Assembly: GCA_963920575.1 (NCBI GenBank)
Contig: OY986965.1
Location: 30,374,007 to 30,438,006, forward strand
Source: Narthecium ossifragum
Lineage: Eukaryota; Streptophyta; Magnoliopsida; Dioscoreales; Nartheciaceae
Length of the DNA: 64,000 nt
Direction of reading: 5' to 3'
Part shown: one piece after another, positions 1 to 10,404 of the stretch
Numbering within the stretch: position 1 is the stretch's first letter
Layout: every line of letters starts with the position of its first letter
Made by a program: the position numbers and the translations under genes
Notes under the pieces: model-generated
Databases searched by the model: none
Told to the model about the DNA's origin: nothing
What the model saw: only the letters and a program-made list of their open reading frames with translations

Positions 1-499
1 GTTGTCAAATTATTCAATGTACAGGTTTCCTGTGTTATAATTATAAAGGGGATTCTGTCAAAATTCTAATGAATTTGAGGATTAAATTGTTTAAATTCAT
101 AGCAGTTATATCTTGGTGCGCCATTTGATGATGTAAACAGGTTTAAGTGGTTCACGCCTCGATTCGGATGGATTTTCTGGGTCGGGGTGTGACAGGCCGG
201 GTCCGACCCGCACCCATTTACATGTGACTCAACCCGTTGCACACCCCTAACCACCACCCCCACTACTCCTCTCTGTCCTTTCTAACCACCACCCTCATTA
301 CTCGATCGTATGATATATTCCGGTATAACTTGAATTGGACATCCTCAGTCGCATGATAGAATGCAATAGATCTTATATAATATATATATACTCTCGTGTT
401 ATACATCTCCTCTGATCATAGAAGGGGTTTGGGATAAAACCAGACGGGGACTTGAGCAAGAGTACCAGTTAAAAACAACTCCTACTTTGAAAGGGAATC
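1..499. other. Intergenic, no gene seen
   Basis: No coding exon is recognisable. The segment has a GC-rich patch of GGGTC/GACCC words around 175-245, of the kind common in transposon remnants, and a short AT-dinucleotide run near 380-392. Nothing else is supported. Confidence 0.4.
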
Positions 500-603
500 T
501 ACTCTATCTACCATTGCCTCGTCGTCGAAGGTATACACTTCATAGTCTCTCTCGTCCGTTTCGAAAAGGTAGAAGCATTCATATTCAGGCATGATTCCTT
601 GCA

Positions 604-1065
604 CTTTTTCCGGCATCTAGCACCTCACATATGCATCTAAAGCGTGATACGAACAATGTCCGACCAAGCTCTTCATCTTCACCCATTCCCTTGTCGTGGA
701 GTTGAACCTGCTGACAACAAAGCAACCGGGCCTGTCATGATCACATCCTCTGTCGTCAAATATCAGTAGCTCTCCATCCCAATCCCCCAGCGCACACCTC
801 TGCGTCAAGTGATGATCCTGGCCACCATCCAAGGACTTCATCTCCGACGGCCAAGGTCCGGCAAGTTCCATAAAGAAGAAGAAATGTTTCTAGGAGGAGA
901 GGGCAAACAACGTGTCCTTGATAACAATGGCTTTTCTCACTGCTGCATGCGGGAAACGTGCATGGGTATGGGTAGTGTTGTGCATTGGGTGCCTTGGATT
1001 CTGTCGCGGCTCGACTATGACACACTACGCGGAGTTAACGGGGTCCGGGGCAGTACCCTGCGAGG
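604..1065 (-). pseudogene. F-box-associated (DUF295-like) C-terminal fragment
   Basis: Read on the minus strand, this stretch translates almost continuously from about 1060 to a stop near 617. Upstream of the open segment beginning MELAGPWPSE the same frame holds AVRKAIVIKDTLFALSS, a stop codon, then KHFFFF. The middle reads GELLIFDD and the end reads FNSTTREWVKMKSLVGHC. This resembles the C-terminal beta-propeller-like half of plant F-box/DUF295 proteins, where a strand pattern such as L-x-V-F-D is followed by a segment with a conserved Trp. The in-frame stops and the absence of an F-box here make it a broken gene. An F-box N-terminus in the same orientation lies at 3902-4333, and a solo LTR sits exactly between them, so the two pieces may once have been one gene. 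Family assignment is by pattern recognition only. Confidence 0.45.
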
Positions 1066-1071
1066 ATCTGA

Positions 1072-3394
1072 TGTGAGGACCCGTCCCTCTACTCCTGTGG
1101 CTCGTCGTGGACCGCAAGGGCAATTTGGCAAATTGCACCTTGTCGGCTTGTTTCACACCCGCGTGTGCACACACCGGCCGTGTTTGTGGTAGTGTTTGGT
1201 TAGAACAATTAGTGGGACCTGGGATCGAAAGATCCGGACTTAAGCTTGAGTTCTTGCCTAAGTTTAGCTTTTAGCACAAAGGGGATCGATCCTTCCTAGC
1301 TAGAAGATCGATCCTTGTGGTGCCAGAAAGTCAAGTGAGATCGTCATGAAGGATCGATCCTCCCTCAGGGAAGGATCGATCATTAATAAGTCGGTTCGTT
1401 TGCCTATAAAGCAGACGAGATCTTCTTCCTTGAATCCCTTTTGAAATCCGGCGATTTGAGCTCAGATGTCGCGATTTTTGAAGGCATCTGAGGACGATCC
1501 AAGGCCTAGCTGCTTGGATCTAAGCTGCTTTTGCTCCGGTAGGGATTTCTACCTACATTCTTTTCGGGGTTTTGAGTTTTTCTGGTTTGATCTTGTGTTT
1601 TAAGCTTAGATCTGTTAATATACTTGTTGGTCTCTCGTGTTTTAACCGGTTTTGGACTCGTGGGATCCAGATCTATCAGATTCCAGAGTTTCATGATGGT
1701 TGGGTGTCTCTTCCGGCGGTATTTCTCGCCGGAAGGACGCCGGAGAACCCATCGGGATCGATCCTTCTTGGGGGAGGATCGATCTCTCTGGGTTGGTCAT
1801 GCTACGCCCGATGAAGGATCGATCTTCTGCTTGGAGAAGATCGATCCTGGTTCTTGGGTAGCATGGCTACCCTTCGTCGCGAAGGAGATCGATCTTCCTG
1901 GAAGGGAAGGATCGATCTTTTTTGGTGCGACATGAAGGGTGCCCTCTGTCTTAAGAAAGATCGATCTTCCTGGGGGGAAGGATCGATCTTCTTTGTCTCG
2001 ACAGTGAGGGAAGCTCACTGTGACTTAAAAGATCGATCCTTTCGTTGGGAAGGATCGATCCTTCAAGTAGCAGAGAGGGTTTTTCATGGGTTTTGCCCGC
2101 GGGGCTTGGTATGTCGGTTTCCTTTACCGCTTTATACCTTGTATATACGTTGGAGCATGTTAGCCCTATAATAGGGCAATGGTGAACCGGGGGAGTGATG
2201 ACTCCCGGGATGTTTAGAATAAACGGGCGGGTAGCCCTACAGCTTTCCCTAGCCTTGCATGCCGGCGTGCGCCGAGGGCCTTATCTGTTATATCTATGTG
2301 AGATGTTGTTTGCGGAGCTGCTTCTCGGTGCAGGTGTTGTGGTGGACTGCTGACAGTTGGTGGTGGTACCACTGCAGCAGCTCCCTAGACTTTATTTACC
2401 TGCTCACCACCCCGGGCCGGCATGGTGCCGTGCCCAGACCTTGGTTGATATATCATCACATATTGTTGCATGCTTATCTGTATTATCCTGCGCATGTTCA
2501 TACATGCATCGTGTTGTGCACTAGTTGCATCTGTGTAGGGCGTTGCCGATTCGGGGTTTTCGGGTAGCCCGGATCTAGCTCTAGGACCGTTGCGGGTAGC
2601 TTGGTCCAGGATCCGATTTGTAGTATTCAGTCGTTTTCGATGATAGGGTTAGTTTGACCTGAATACTTGTTGTTTGATGTTTAGAGGTTGTGTCGGCCTC
2701 GAGCCAGATGTTGTGGGTGCAACCGGTGTCAGTTCTTGTTCTTGTGGGCCTCGGAGGGGTCCAGCCAAGGCAGTGTTTGTTCCTGCCCGCAGTGGCAACC
2801 AATGTGGGCCCGGTTCGTTAGGGTGACCACAGCTGGAACCCTGCAGCACTAGGTGTATCCAGGATGGGCCCTGTCCTTTAGGGTGACCATGGTTGGATAT
2901 GCCTAGAGACACCGGCAAAGGGTTATGGGACCCTTGCTGCACACCCAAGTCTTGCTCGAGGGCGACACTGTTGTGTTCCCTCCCTTGTGAGTGTCGTAGT
3001 GTAGTGTCCATGCTGAGCTTAGTGCTCACTCCTACCCGAGCTGCGTTTTGCAGGTGCTGGCGCTAGCTCTTCTTCGGTCGCCCCTACCGGGCCGGTGTTC
3101 GGTGACGTGGCGGTGTCTGGCGGTGCTTGAGATGTGGTGATCTTGCAGTCTTACCCCTTTTTGTATAGATAGTCTCCTACGGGAGTGATAAATGTATAAT
3201 TTCCCTGTTTTGAGGTTTGTAATATTATGTCAGTTCAGTCTTTGAGTTGAAATATTTTGTTAATACAGGATGATTATGACTTGCTAGGATAACCACTACG
3301 AATAGAGGGAAACCTCGCCAAAATTTCCGCAGTAGGTTAGTATCCACTTCGCGTCGCCCAACCCGGTTGGGCCTACGCGGGTCGGGGCGCGACA
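1072..3394 (+). mobile_element. Solo LTR, copy 1 of GATCGATC-array family
   Basis: The 2,323-bp segment starts TGTGAGGACCCGTCC and ends GGGGCGCGACA, so it has the TG...CA ends of an LTR. The same start recurs at 51630, and the whole unit recurs in reverse orientation at 22779-25001, where a perfect 5-bp target duplication fixes the ends. Here ATCTG occurs at both ends (1066-1070 and 3395-3399), but the left copy is one base off the LTR edge, so the duplication is imperfect. No primer-binding site, polypurine tract or gag-pol coding follows, so this is a solo LTR left by recombination. LTRs over 2 kb are typical of Ty3-type lineages such as Tekay/Del, but with no internal region the lineage is inference. 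A TATA-like CTATAAAG lies at about 1405. Short open frames inside are not genes. Confidence 0.8.
1284..2060 (+). repeat. Array of seven paired GATCGATC palindromes
   Basis: Fourteen exact GATCGATC octamers start at 1284, 1306, 1352, 1374, 1756, 1777, 1817, 1839, 1887, 1910, 1959, 1981, 2031 and 2053. They fall into seven pairs spaced 21-23 bp start to start. Sequence between members of a pair is roughly self-complementary, for example CTTCC...GGAAG, so each pair can fold as a short hairpin with a small loop. Between some pairs there are further palindromic segments, such as ACAGTGAG...CTCACTGT at about 2001-2022. The arrangement recurs in the second LTR copy. Function is unknown. Confidence 0.8.
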
Positions 3395-3700
3395 ATCTGC
3401 TTATGCGGTTTTTTGGGATCTGCTTATGCGGGCCTGATCTATTTAGTCTTTAGACATGATCCACATTAATAGGTTATGTTATGAGGACTATAAATACCCA
3501 TGTAACCTAGGATTAGGGTGGAGAAAAAGAGATATTGGAGTGGCCGTAGAGAGAGCTATTGTAACTCTCGTATTATGTATAGTGAAATCCGCGCCCCTCT
3601 CTCTCGTGAACGTGAGCAATCTACCGAACCACGTAAATCTCTATGTTTCTTATGTGTGCTCTCGCTAAATAAGGATTCCGCTAACATGTGATGAGTTCAT
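3395..3700 (+). mobile_element. Possible LTR remnant (Copia-like end)
   Basis: The segment has a TATA-like CTATAAATA at 3489-3497. It also has a stretch around 3585-3650 (ATAGTGAAATCCGCGCC, CGAACCACGTAAATCTC) resembling the R/U5 part of plant Copia-type LTRs. The 14-mer ATCTGCTTATGCGG occurs twice, at 3395 and 3419. Neither true terminus nor any coding region can be defined, so this is a weak call from pattern memory. Confidence 0.35.
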
Positions 3701-3901
3701 CCCCATCAGGGGTTGCGGCGGGATCGTCTCCCTTCTTGATCTGAATATGGAAAGTTTCCCATCTTGATCTGAATATGGAAAGCGCCCGGATAATCATAGA
3801 ATAGTATGGAGGTGCCCACGCGATACCGGCCGTGAACTTTCCTAATAAGAAAACTACACATATAACCTAATTGATATTAATTACATCATATAATCAATCA
3901 A

Positions 3902-4333
3902 CTAATTTGGTAGATAAATTTTAAGATAGTAGAAGAATCGATCAGTGGGGTGTCTGTCCTCCGCGCAGAAGGACTCCCTAGACGCAAAGAGTGGCATAAC
4001 CAGTGGAGGTCGCGATGCCATGTAGTCGGGCATGGCTTCACTGTATACCAACCTCCATGCTCGACACGTCCTGCCGTAAGCCATATAGGTCGGTATGTCG
4101 CTAAGCTTCATGGTGATGGAGGAGAGGACGAGCTCGGGGAGATCGGACCATGGCCTCGTCGTCGTCTGACCATCGTCCACTCGCTTGATCTTCTTAGGGA
4201 ATTTGACATAGGAACATGTAGGATCGGAACATACAAGCCTCCTCCCGCCATCATTGTCGATGAGCTTCTTCTCGCCTTTTAATACGGCCTTCTTCTTCTT
4301 GTTGTTGTAGCAAGACGACAGCACTTGACCCAT
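3902..4333 (-). pseudogene. F-box protein N-terminal fragment
   Basis: An ATG at 4333 opens a 143-residue frame starting MGQVLSSCYNN. Residues about 58-105 carry an F-box: RPWSDLPELVLSSITMKL, then a conserved Arg-Ala-Trp-Arg (CRAWRLVYSEA) as in plant F-box/DUF295 proteins, whose F-box binds SKP1 in SCF ubiquitin ligases. It is followed by PPLVMPLF, a common start of the DUF295 half, after which similarity stops and the frame ends. A TATATATA run at about 4403-4411 would lie some 70 bp upstream of the start codon on this strand. The protein is too short to carry a substrate-binding half. That half may be the fragment at 604-1065, with a solo LTR and other repeats now in between. It could instead be a small independent F-box gene. 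Confidence 0.5.
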
Positions 4334-4423
4334 GAGAAGAAGATTGAGGAAGAATAGATATATAGACGATGAACAGTTAGTTATAGGCCTATAATCATAG
4401 GCTATATATAAGGGAGAGAGCAA

Positions 4424-5515
4424 GGAGAAGTACTCCTACTCGTAGCTAGATACCTCTATTCTTCGGTGTGTAGCACTCGGTTTAGATAAAAAGAGTTCGA
4501 CTTGTACTAATAGCTTGAGTTGATTCAAATTGAATGGCCCAATCTGATCGAAGTAGTCGGCGACTGAGACCATACTCATCCCTATCCAAAATCACAAGTT
4601 TTGAAGACTTCAACTGGCTTGGCTTTGGCTGTTTCATTTTTGTCAAGTTCTACTGGGAGACTTATGGAACCAGTTTTTTTTTTTTGACAACTTGAGCCGA
4701 AAGGCCGGTGAAAATAAAGACAAAACAGAATACTAATAAGTCAAAAGGAAACAAACTTAAATACCCTCCTATCCGGAGACTTATGGAACCAGTTGAAACC
4801 AATCCGTAAGGGTTACGATTTGGATATGGCTTTGATTATGTATGTATATGGACCATATGGCATCAAGACTTGGGGTGATAACATACTTCTAATTTTCTTA
4901 TTGAGCTTTAAAGCTTTTGAAGATGGGCCACTGCACCAGGCCCGCCCTTGGTGGCCCAATTAAAGTGGCCTGTAGATACGGGCACTACCGTGCGGTGCCA
5001 CATTCATTACAAGACATTGATTAAATTTGTTCAGAGGAAGCAAAAGAAAAAGGATGTAACTTCTAATAGCACCCTAGCTCATCTGTTGTCAAGGATAATA
5101 ATGAAAAAAATGGTGACCCATTGGTTAGTTTTCCTCTTACCTTGTAGTTAATATCTTCCAATCATCTTTTGTTCTTTGCATATCATTTGTTTGTTTCATT
5201 TGCACAAAATTTATCCATTATAGGTAGCAGAATTGAAACTCCTTTTAGCATCCTGGTCTTTAATTTTTCTGTTTTACATGAATGGACTAATGATCTTCAT
5301 GAACCTGCAGCTGCTTCTATCCATTTATTGAATTTTAATCTCAAACAGTCGGTGAGTGATTTCATCTCACTTAACATGTTCAACTGTTGTATTAAGCATG
5401 CAATTCTATAATATTGTCGGAAGTTTTCTCCACTTATATGAAACGCTAAGGTATGCCGTGTAATCATCTTAAGGCATATTTATTCTAATACAAAAAGGAT
5501 GAATTTTGTATTATC
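4424..5515. other. Intergenic, no gene seen
   Basis: AT-rich DNA with poly(T) and poly(A) runs near 4675-4686 and 5537-5549. Open frames between about 4950 and 5410 have no recognisable motif or splice context. Confidence 0.35.
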
Positions 5516-6101
5516 TCATTCCACCCTGCCTGAAGTCCATAAAAAAAAAAAAAGACGTCTCAATGCTACTAATGTTCGGCTGCAAGCTGACCTCGTACAG
5601 ATTGAAGCAAAATGGTGTGAAGCAGCAATGCATGTGCCCAAAAAAATAACACGGAAAAGAATCAGATAAGAAGTTGTTAACAAATACGGTAAAATTCCCT
5701 GTGAAGCAGCAATGCTGTATATACTACAAACTCCATACAGCTTCCAATTAAGTAAATCTCCTTCGAGCAAGTCCGAGTCGCTTTGGGCCTTAACAATGAC
5801 ACTTTCATGAAACGTTTCTAGCACGATCACAAAGCATCCTCTGCATTTATAACAGCAATCAGGGAAAAAATTAATCCTCTAAATATCATATCAATTCAAA
5901 TAAATAAAATGAAAAGCTTTGAAGATTCCAAGGCATGTGAGACATATGGCCACTTACCCTATAGATGGAGTCCCTAGGCATATGAGACATGAGGCATATC
6001 ACACCGACGACCCCCACAATGATGCCGATGAAGATTCCGACCGTCGAACGGTTGTCCCCATATACTCTGGCCCTCTCCTGGGTTAGTGCCGCAAATACCA
6101 A
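5516..6101 (-). pseudogene. Unrecognised duplicated gene family, copy 1
   Basis: Two exon-like blocks on the minus strand match two other loci in this window (13942-14370 and 15170-15640). The first, about 6095-5950, encodes RARVYGDNRS, then a hydrophobic membrane-like stretch (VGIFIGIIVGVVGVICLM), then SIYR followed by GGTAAGTG, a good splice donor. The second, about 5840-5700, follows a plausible acceptor and encodes CFVIVLETFHESVIVKAQ and LLEGDLLNWKLYGVCS. The upstream exon present in the 14.5-kb copy is absent, so this copy is probably incomplete. I do not recognise the family. The clear facts are a single membrane segment, the repeated exon order and three local copies. Confidence 0.45.
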
Positions 6102-6367
6102 GATGCCTAATGCAATGATGTAAAACCCATAGGAAAATACGAAACTAAAGAAGGTGTACTACCCTCGACGCCTTAGTCGAGGGCAGAAATTAGTCACCAC
6201 CACTCCAAAGACGGTGGCGACTAGTGACATGATGGCAATTGACATAAACCCTCGGTAAATGATAATATGTTTTTTGAAAAGATCAGGTGGACATAAACCC
6301 TCGGTAAATCTCCATCTTTGGAATTTACATATATATATCCTTACGTTATCTCCCATTTCTAAAAAAA

Positions 6368-6750
6368 AACCTTACCACGGTTAAATCCTGATGTAGACAT
6401 GTGAAAGTCTTCATAAATATCCCGAGATTATTAAATGTCACGTGGCTAAGTCTATTAGTTAAGTTATTCCAGCGCGCTATGTTCATTGGAGGAGCGCAAC
6501 CGAAGGGTGGTGCTCTTGTTGTATGAGGCCCTCAACTCCCAGGACGCCGACTGAGTGCACTCCCTCCTCGCCACCGCCCTCGAGTGGTGGTTTCATGGCC
6601 CCCCGGACCATTAGCACCTGATGCGCTTTCTCACCGGCGCCGCCCGTTAGGACCCCTTTGTCACCGTCCACCTCTTCGGCCCATCATTCATCCTCGTCGA
6701 GGGCTGCAACCCCTCCCGCACCACCTTTTGGGTCCTCATCCGGAAGAGGT
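6368..6750 (+). pseudogene. WI12/SAG20-type (NTF2-like) gene fragment
   Basis: From about 6490 the plus strand reads EERNRRVVLLYEALNSQDAD, a stop, VHSLLATALEWWFHGPPDH, then MRFLTGAA, a stop, DPFVTVHLFGPSFILVEGC. This matches the layout I know for plant wound-induced protein 1 / senescence-associated gene 20 proteins, small NTF2-like (SnoaL-fold) proteins with a conserved EWWFHGPP motif. Two or more stops and the missing C-terminal strands show it is dead. The flank at 6368-6440 (TTACCACGGTTAAATCCTGA and following) recurs in reverse orientation at 19083-19150, next to another copy of the same gene fragment. Confidence 0.55.
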
Positions 6751-7245
6751 GGAAAACAATTCAATATTTGTGGAGGCTTGTTACTGTTCTACTGGTGACG
6801 GTGATCAACACATAGCCAAACTTTTCACAAGTGGGAGGACTCAGAGTATTCCGAAAGCTAGAATCAGGACTCGCATGAACTTTGTTAACGTTCGGTGGAG
6901 CTGGATTCCACAGGTTCATTTTCGCATCGACAAACTGCACCATTTTGATTCGAATTTCTAGATAAGTATTTGTAGATAACGTAAGGATATATATGTATTC
7001 TTGTTGATCTATATTAGACAAATACTGATTTAGAAATTCGAATCAAGATGGTGCAGTTTGTCGATGCGAAAACAAACCTGTGAAATCCAGCTCCGCCGAC
7101 CGTTAACAAAGTTCATACCAGGTCTGATTCTAGCTTTTGGGATACTCTGAGTCCTCCCACTTGCGAAAAATTTGACTGTGTTGTCACCGTCACCGGTAGA
7201 ACAGTAACAGGCCTTCACAAATAATATTGAGTTGTTTTCCACCTC
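6747..7245. repeat. Long inverted repeat (215-bp arms, 69-bp loop)
   Basis: Bases 6747-6961 and 7031-7245 are near-identical reverse complements, separated by 69 bp. Both arms encode versions of the same protein segment, ACYCSTGDGD...SGRTQSIPKARIR, the left arm on plus and the right arm on minus. The right arm is the 3' half of the coding-like frame at 7030-7493, so the left arm looks like an inverted duplication of that gene's end. A transcript crossing both arms would fold into a long hairpin. Differences between arms include small indels and about one substitution per ten bases by eye. Confidence 0.85.
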
Positions 7246-7493
7246 GACCTGTTGTAGAACCGACTGGAGCAAGATAGAAACCTTGGTCGGAGATCCGCGG
7301 TATTGACATCTATCTCAATAGCTTGGTGAGCGGGTTGACGGTAGAAGACGGTGAACTTTGGCTCCTCCCTCCTTTCATCTCTAATGACGACCAGATGCCA
7401 GCCATTATCGGCCCTCAACTCCAACTCCAGATTGAGGCCAAACTGAGGCTCCGGCGAGGTCATCTGCTGCCCTAACGCTCGTGGTTGGTGCAT
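7030..7493 (-). pseudogene. Unrecognised gene with frameshift
   Basis: An ATG at 7493 opens MHQPRALGQQMTSPEP, followed by LNLELELRADNGWHLVVI and KFTVFYRQPAHQAIEIDVN. The frame then runs into an adjacent frame (…LQQVEVENNSILFVKACYCS) at about 7250 and ends at 7030 after DKLHHLDSNF. The amino-acid composition looks coding in both parts, so one frameshift, or an unrecognised small intron, separates the halves. I do not recognise the family. The 3' half is the right arm of the inverted repeat at 6747-7245. Upstream on this strand lies the CT/GA-rich tandem array at 7606-7860. Confidence 0.4.
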
Positions 7494-7605
7494 TGACGAA
7501 ACAGAGAGAAGCGAGAGAGAGAGGAGGGACGAGATAGAAAACGCGCGTAGAAAGAGACATGCTGCTGGGAAGCGGGAGGGGAGTATATCAGGAGGGCGCT
7601 CCCCC

Positions 7606-7860
7606 TCAGGCGCCAGCTACCCACCCAATGACCCAAACGCCTCTCTCTCTCTCTCCCCTCTGCCACTGACAACCCACCCAGATGCCTTTCTCTCTCTCTC
7701 TCCCCTCTGCCACTGCCAGGCGCCAGCTAGCTAACCTGCAAGGCTGCAAAAGCCTCTCTCTCTCTCCTCTGCCACTGCCAGGCGCCAGCTAGCTAACCTG
7801 CAAGGCTGCAAAAGCCTCTCTCTCTCTCCCCTCTGCCACTGCCAGGCGCCAGCTAGCTAC
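7606..7860. repeat. 62-bp tandem array with CT tracts
   Basis: About four units with a period near 62 bp. Each has a (CT)n run, CCCCTCTGCCACTGCC, then AGGCGCCAGCTAGCTA and CTGCAAGGCTGCAAAAG. The GGCGCC blocks recur at about 7718, 7780 and 7843, and a diverged first unit begins near 7606. Confidence 0.8.
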
Positions 7861-8039
7861 CCGATGCCTCTCTCCAGGACTGGCGAGAGGAGAGGATTTG
7901 TAGGCGTGAAGCTGGTCCTCCAACGGGGTGGCCGGGGGTAGCGGTCTGCTGAACGAACGGTGAGCTTGAGGGAGAAGCATATTTGATCGAGGTGGATATA
8001 ATATGTGGGCGCATATATAATACGCATTAAAGCACGCAC

Positions 8040-8614
8040 ACCTCGGTTTGGATTGACAGCTGTGGGTTCAAATCGTTATTTTACGTCCGTACGTAGCTTT
8101 CTCATGCAACGTTGGAACTTGGAACCATAAGATGATTAAGTCGCACGTGATTTTGATTAAGCTGAAAAGGCTTGGCTTTACAGGAAATTAATTAAGGGAT
8201 GGCCAGGATGAATGTAACGGCTCGGCCTCAGGGTACGTTGGATTTACCCTAGTTTTCTCATATAATTGATGTTGCGGCACATGATATGTAACGAAGATTA
8301 ATAACATTGTTAGTTTGTATATATGAGGTTGCAGAGAGACTAAATGTTACCAAGAAATTTAGACTAAAAATAGATAATATTTAATTTTAATAACGAGAAA
8401 TCTATAGAACGTATTGCTTCTACTTCCGATTAATAAAAACAAGACTGCAACAGGGTCGTGGCCAGAGAGACAGAAGCAACGACTGCTGGCCTGGCCCGCT
8501 GCCCGAATAGTACTAAGGTGTGCACATATGAGGACAAGGAGGGCATGCATGCTTCGTACTCTTTTCTTAAAGCATATGCATGCCTCTGTAGCACTATACC
8601 TTCTTCTACACTAA
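8040..8614. other. Intergenic, no gene seen
   Basis: AT-rich DNA with no recognisable coding exon. Open frames between 8359 and 8614 are short, overlap on both strands and have no motif support. Confidence 0.35.
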
Positions 8615-9620
8615 ATATGTGCCCGGAATGCCCCTCCATCTTCCGCCTCAAGATCCATAACGGAAGGGTGAACGGGCTTGGAATCTTGATTGGGTTGTAA
8701 ACCATCAGGTCCCATCTGCATTTCTAAGTCAGCAAGGGCCCCAAATCGGTTGATTTGGGCCTGGGCCTGATTTCCAGATGTCTCAGCCTGGTTAGAGCAT
8801 GGCACCCAAGTTTTCCTGGCTAGTCGGGCCTTTCCACCAACCTGGTCGGCCCCTGAGTTAGCTTTAAAACCAGGCTCCTCTCCCAACCTGCCAGAGTGCC
8901 AGCTGTGGAACCAGAAGGTTCTATGATCCCCCTGAAGGCCTTGTCCTTTCCCTTATCCCCCTCCTTTGTCGTTGGTGGCGTGCCCCTGCCTGGGCTCCGA
9001 CAACCGCGTCAGCGATCCTCTGGCGACACCTGTGGATGGCAGGAGTCCTGCCTGCGTGGCCCATCCGGGGCGTTGACACGTGCGAGCCCGATTCCCTGTG
9101 GTACACGCGTCCCAAGGCGCACCTAGCCGCCGGATCGGAAGTCTCTCCTCCCCCGCCGGACAACATGCCAACCGTCGGCCGCCTTAGCTATCAACGCCGG
9201 TGAGTAGCCTCCCTCCTTCATAGAGCTATCGCCCTCTTCTCCTTGGGCTATTGAGGTGGTGAAACCAGGGGGACCATCCTCCTCCATCGTCGGGGAACTT
9301 GCCGACAGGTCCCCTGTCTTCGTTCTCTTCTCCGGCACCGTCGTTTCCATTTCTCTCCGGCAAGAGCCAGCGCCATGACCGATTCGGGCACATCGCCCAC
9401 AAATCATCACATTAGTCTCCTGCTGGATCTTGTGCGCATCGGCACCCCAAATTTCACTACATGATTCAGATCAACTTCCACACAGAACCGGGCGTACCTT
9501 CCCCTCTCCACATCCTCTGTGACCAAATCAACCACCAGTGGGAGTCCTTTAGAGGACACTATCTTGATCACAGCTTCACGATCGAAGAGCTCAATGGGTA
9601 GCTCTGGGAGTCTCACCCAA
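8615..9620 (-). mobile_element. LINE ORF1 fragment (DUF4283 + zinc knuckle)
   Basis: On the minus strand, about 9610-9440 encodes WVRLPELPIELFDREAVIKI and ARFCVEVDL, the C-terminal half of the DUF4283-type domain of plant LINE ORF1 and related gag-like proteins. It is followed by CGRCARIGHGAGSC at about 9400-9360, a CX2CX4HX4C zinc knuckle of the type that binds nucleic acid. Further frames down to about 8620 (VGGKARLARKTWVPC, MDLEAEDGG) look like the low-complexity ORF1 tail but are shifted in frame. No poly(A) or target duplication was found, so the fragment is probably a relic truncated at both ends. Confidence 0.6.
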
Positions 9621-10404
9621 TAAAATACATGAAAAAGATGATATAAACAACACAACTCCATAAGAATTAATATATTTGCTATTGCTGGCCATACTGCAGA
9701 TATCTGATAACATCACAACTCCATAAGAATATATTTGCCATTGTCCTCATACACCTCAATGTCACCCCAAGGCGTTGGACTAATATCACCAGACATGTTG
9801 AACCACTTGGGGGTAAATTGAAGGCCCTTGGCCTCCCGTATTCTCTTCTCAGTTCTTTGTTGTTCCTCCAGCCTGAAGGAAAGACCAATTTTAACAGAAG
9901 TGCAGGGGACAGAAAGGAATGAAATGACACACGACCACATTGATCTAGAAAATTCTATACTAACAGATGGTTACAAGATGCATTCTCGTCACAATAAATT
10001 GGTTTATTTAGGACCCGTTTAGGATGGGATAAGTTTGTATGTTGAATAAATTAAAAGTTATGCAAACATTAAAGATAGTTATGGAAGATTATAAATAAAG
10101 TATTTGGATGCATAAATGGGGTCTATGTATACTTATTATCAATCCAAACAAGCCCTTAGTTTAACAATGAAACAGGACAGCATCTCAATTTCCCCCTAGA
10201 TGCTAGTGATGATGTTTCATTTTCTTGACTTGGAAACCATGAATTGTTTTCGAGATTAAACTCACCTGCTCTTTTCTGCACCAGATTTGGACATGTCGTC
10301 TTTCTCAAGTGCATATCTGTTCGGCCGTAATCGAGAATCTGAAGCCAGTAATTTTTTGGGAGCTATGTCAAAGATGTTAATCTCATGGGCAAAGCATGTA
10401 TACC

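Noticed and set aside
1284..2060. GATCGATC array as a CRISPR-like array
   Set aside because: Repeats are 8-bp palindromes in hairpin pairs, spacers are self-complementary, the DNA is a plant LTR, and no cas genes are present.
1572..2171. Overlapping open frames in all phases within the solo LTR
   Set aside because: They arise from the repeated GATCGATC units, overlap on both strands and have no domain.
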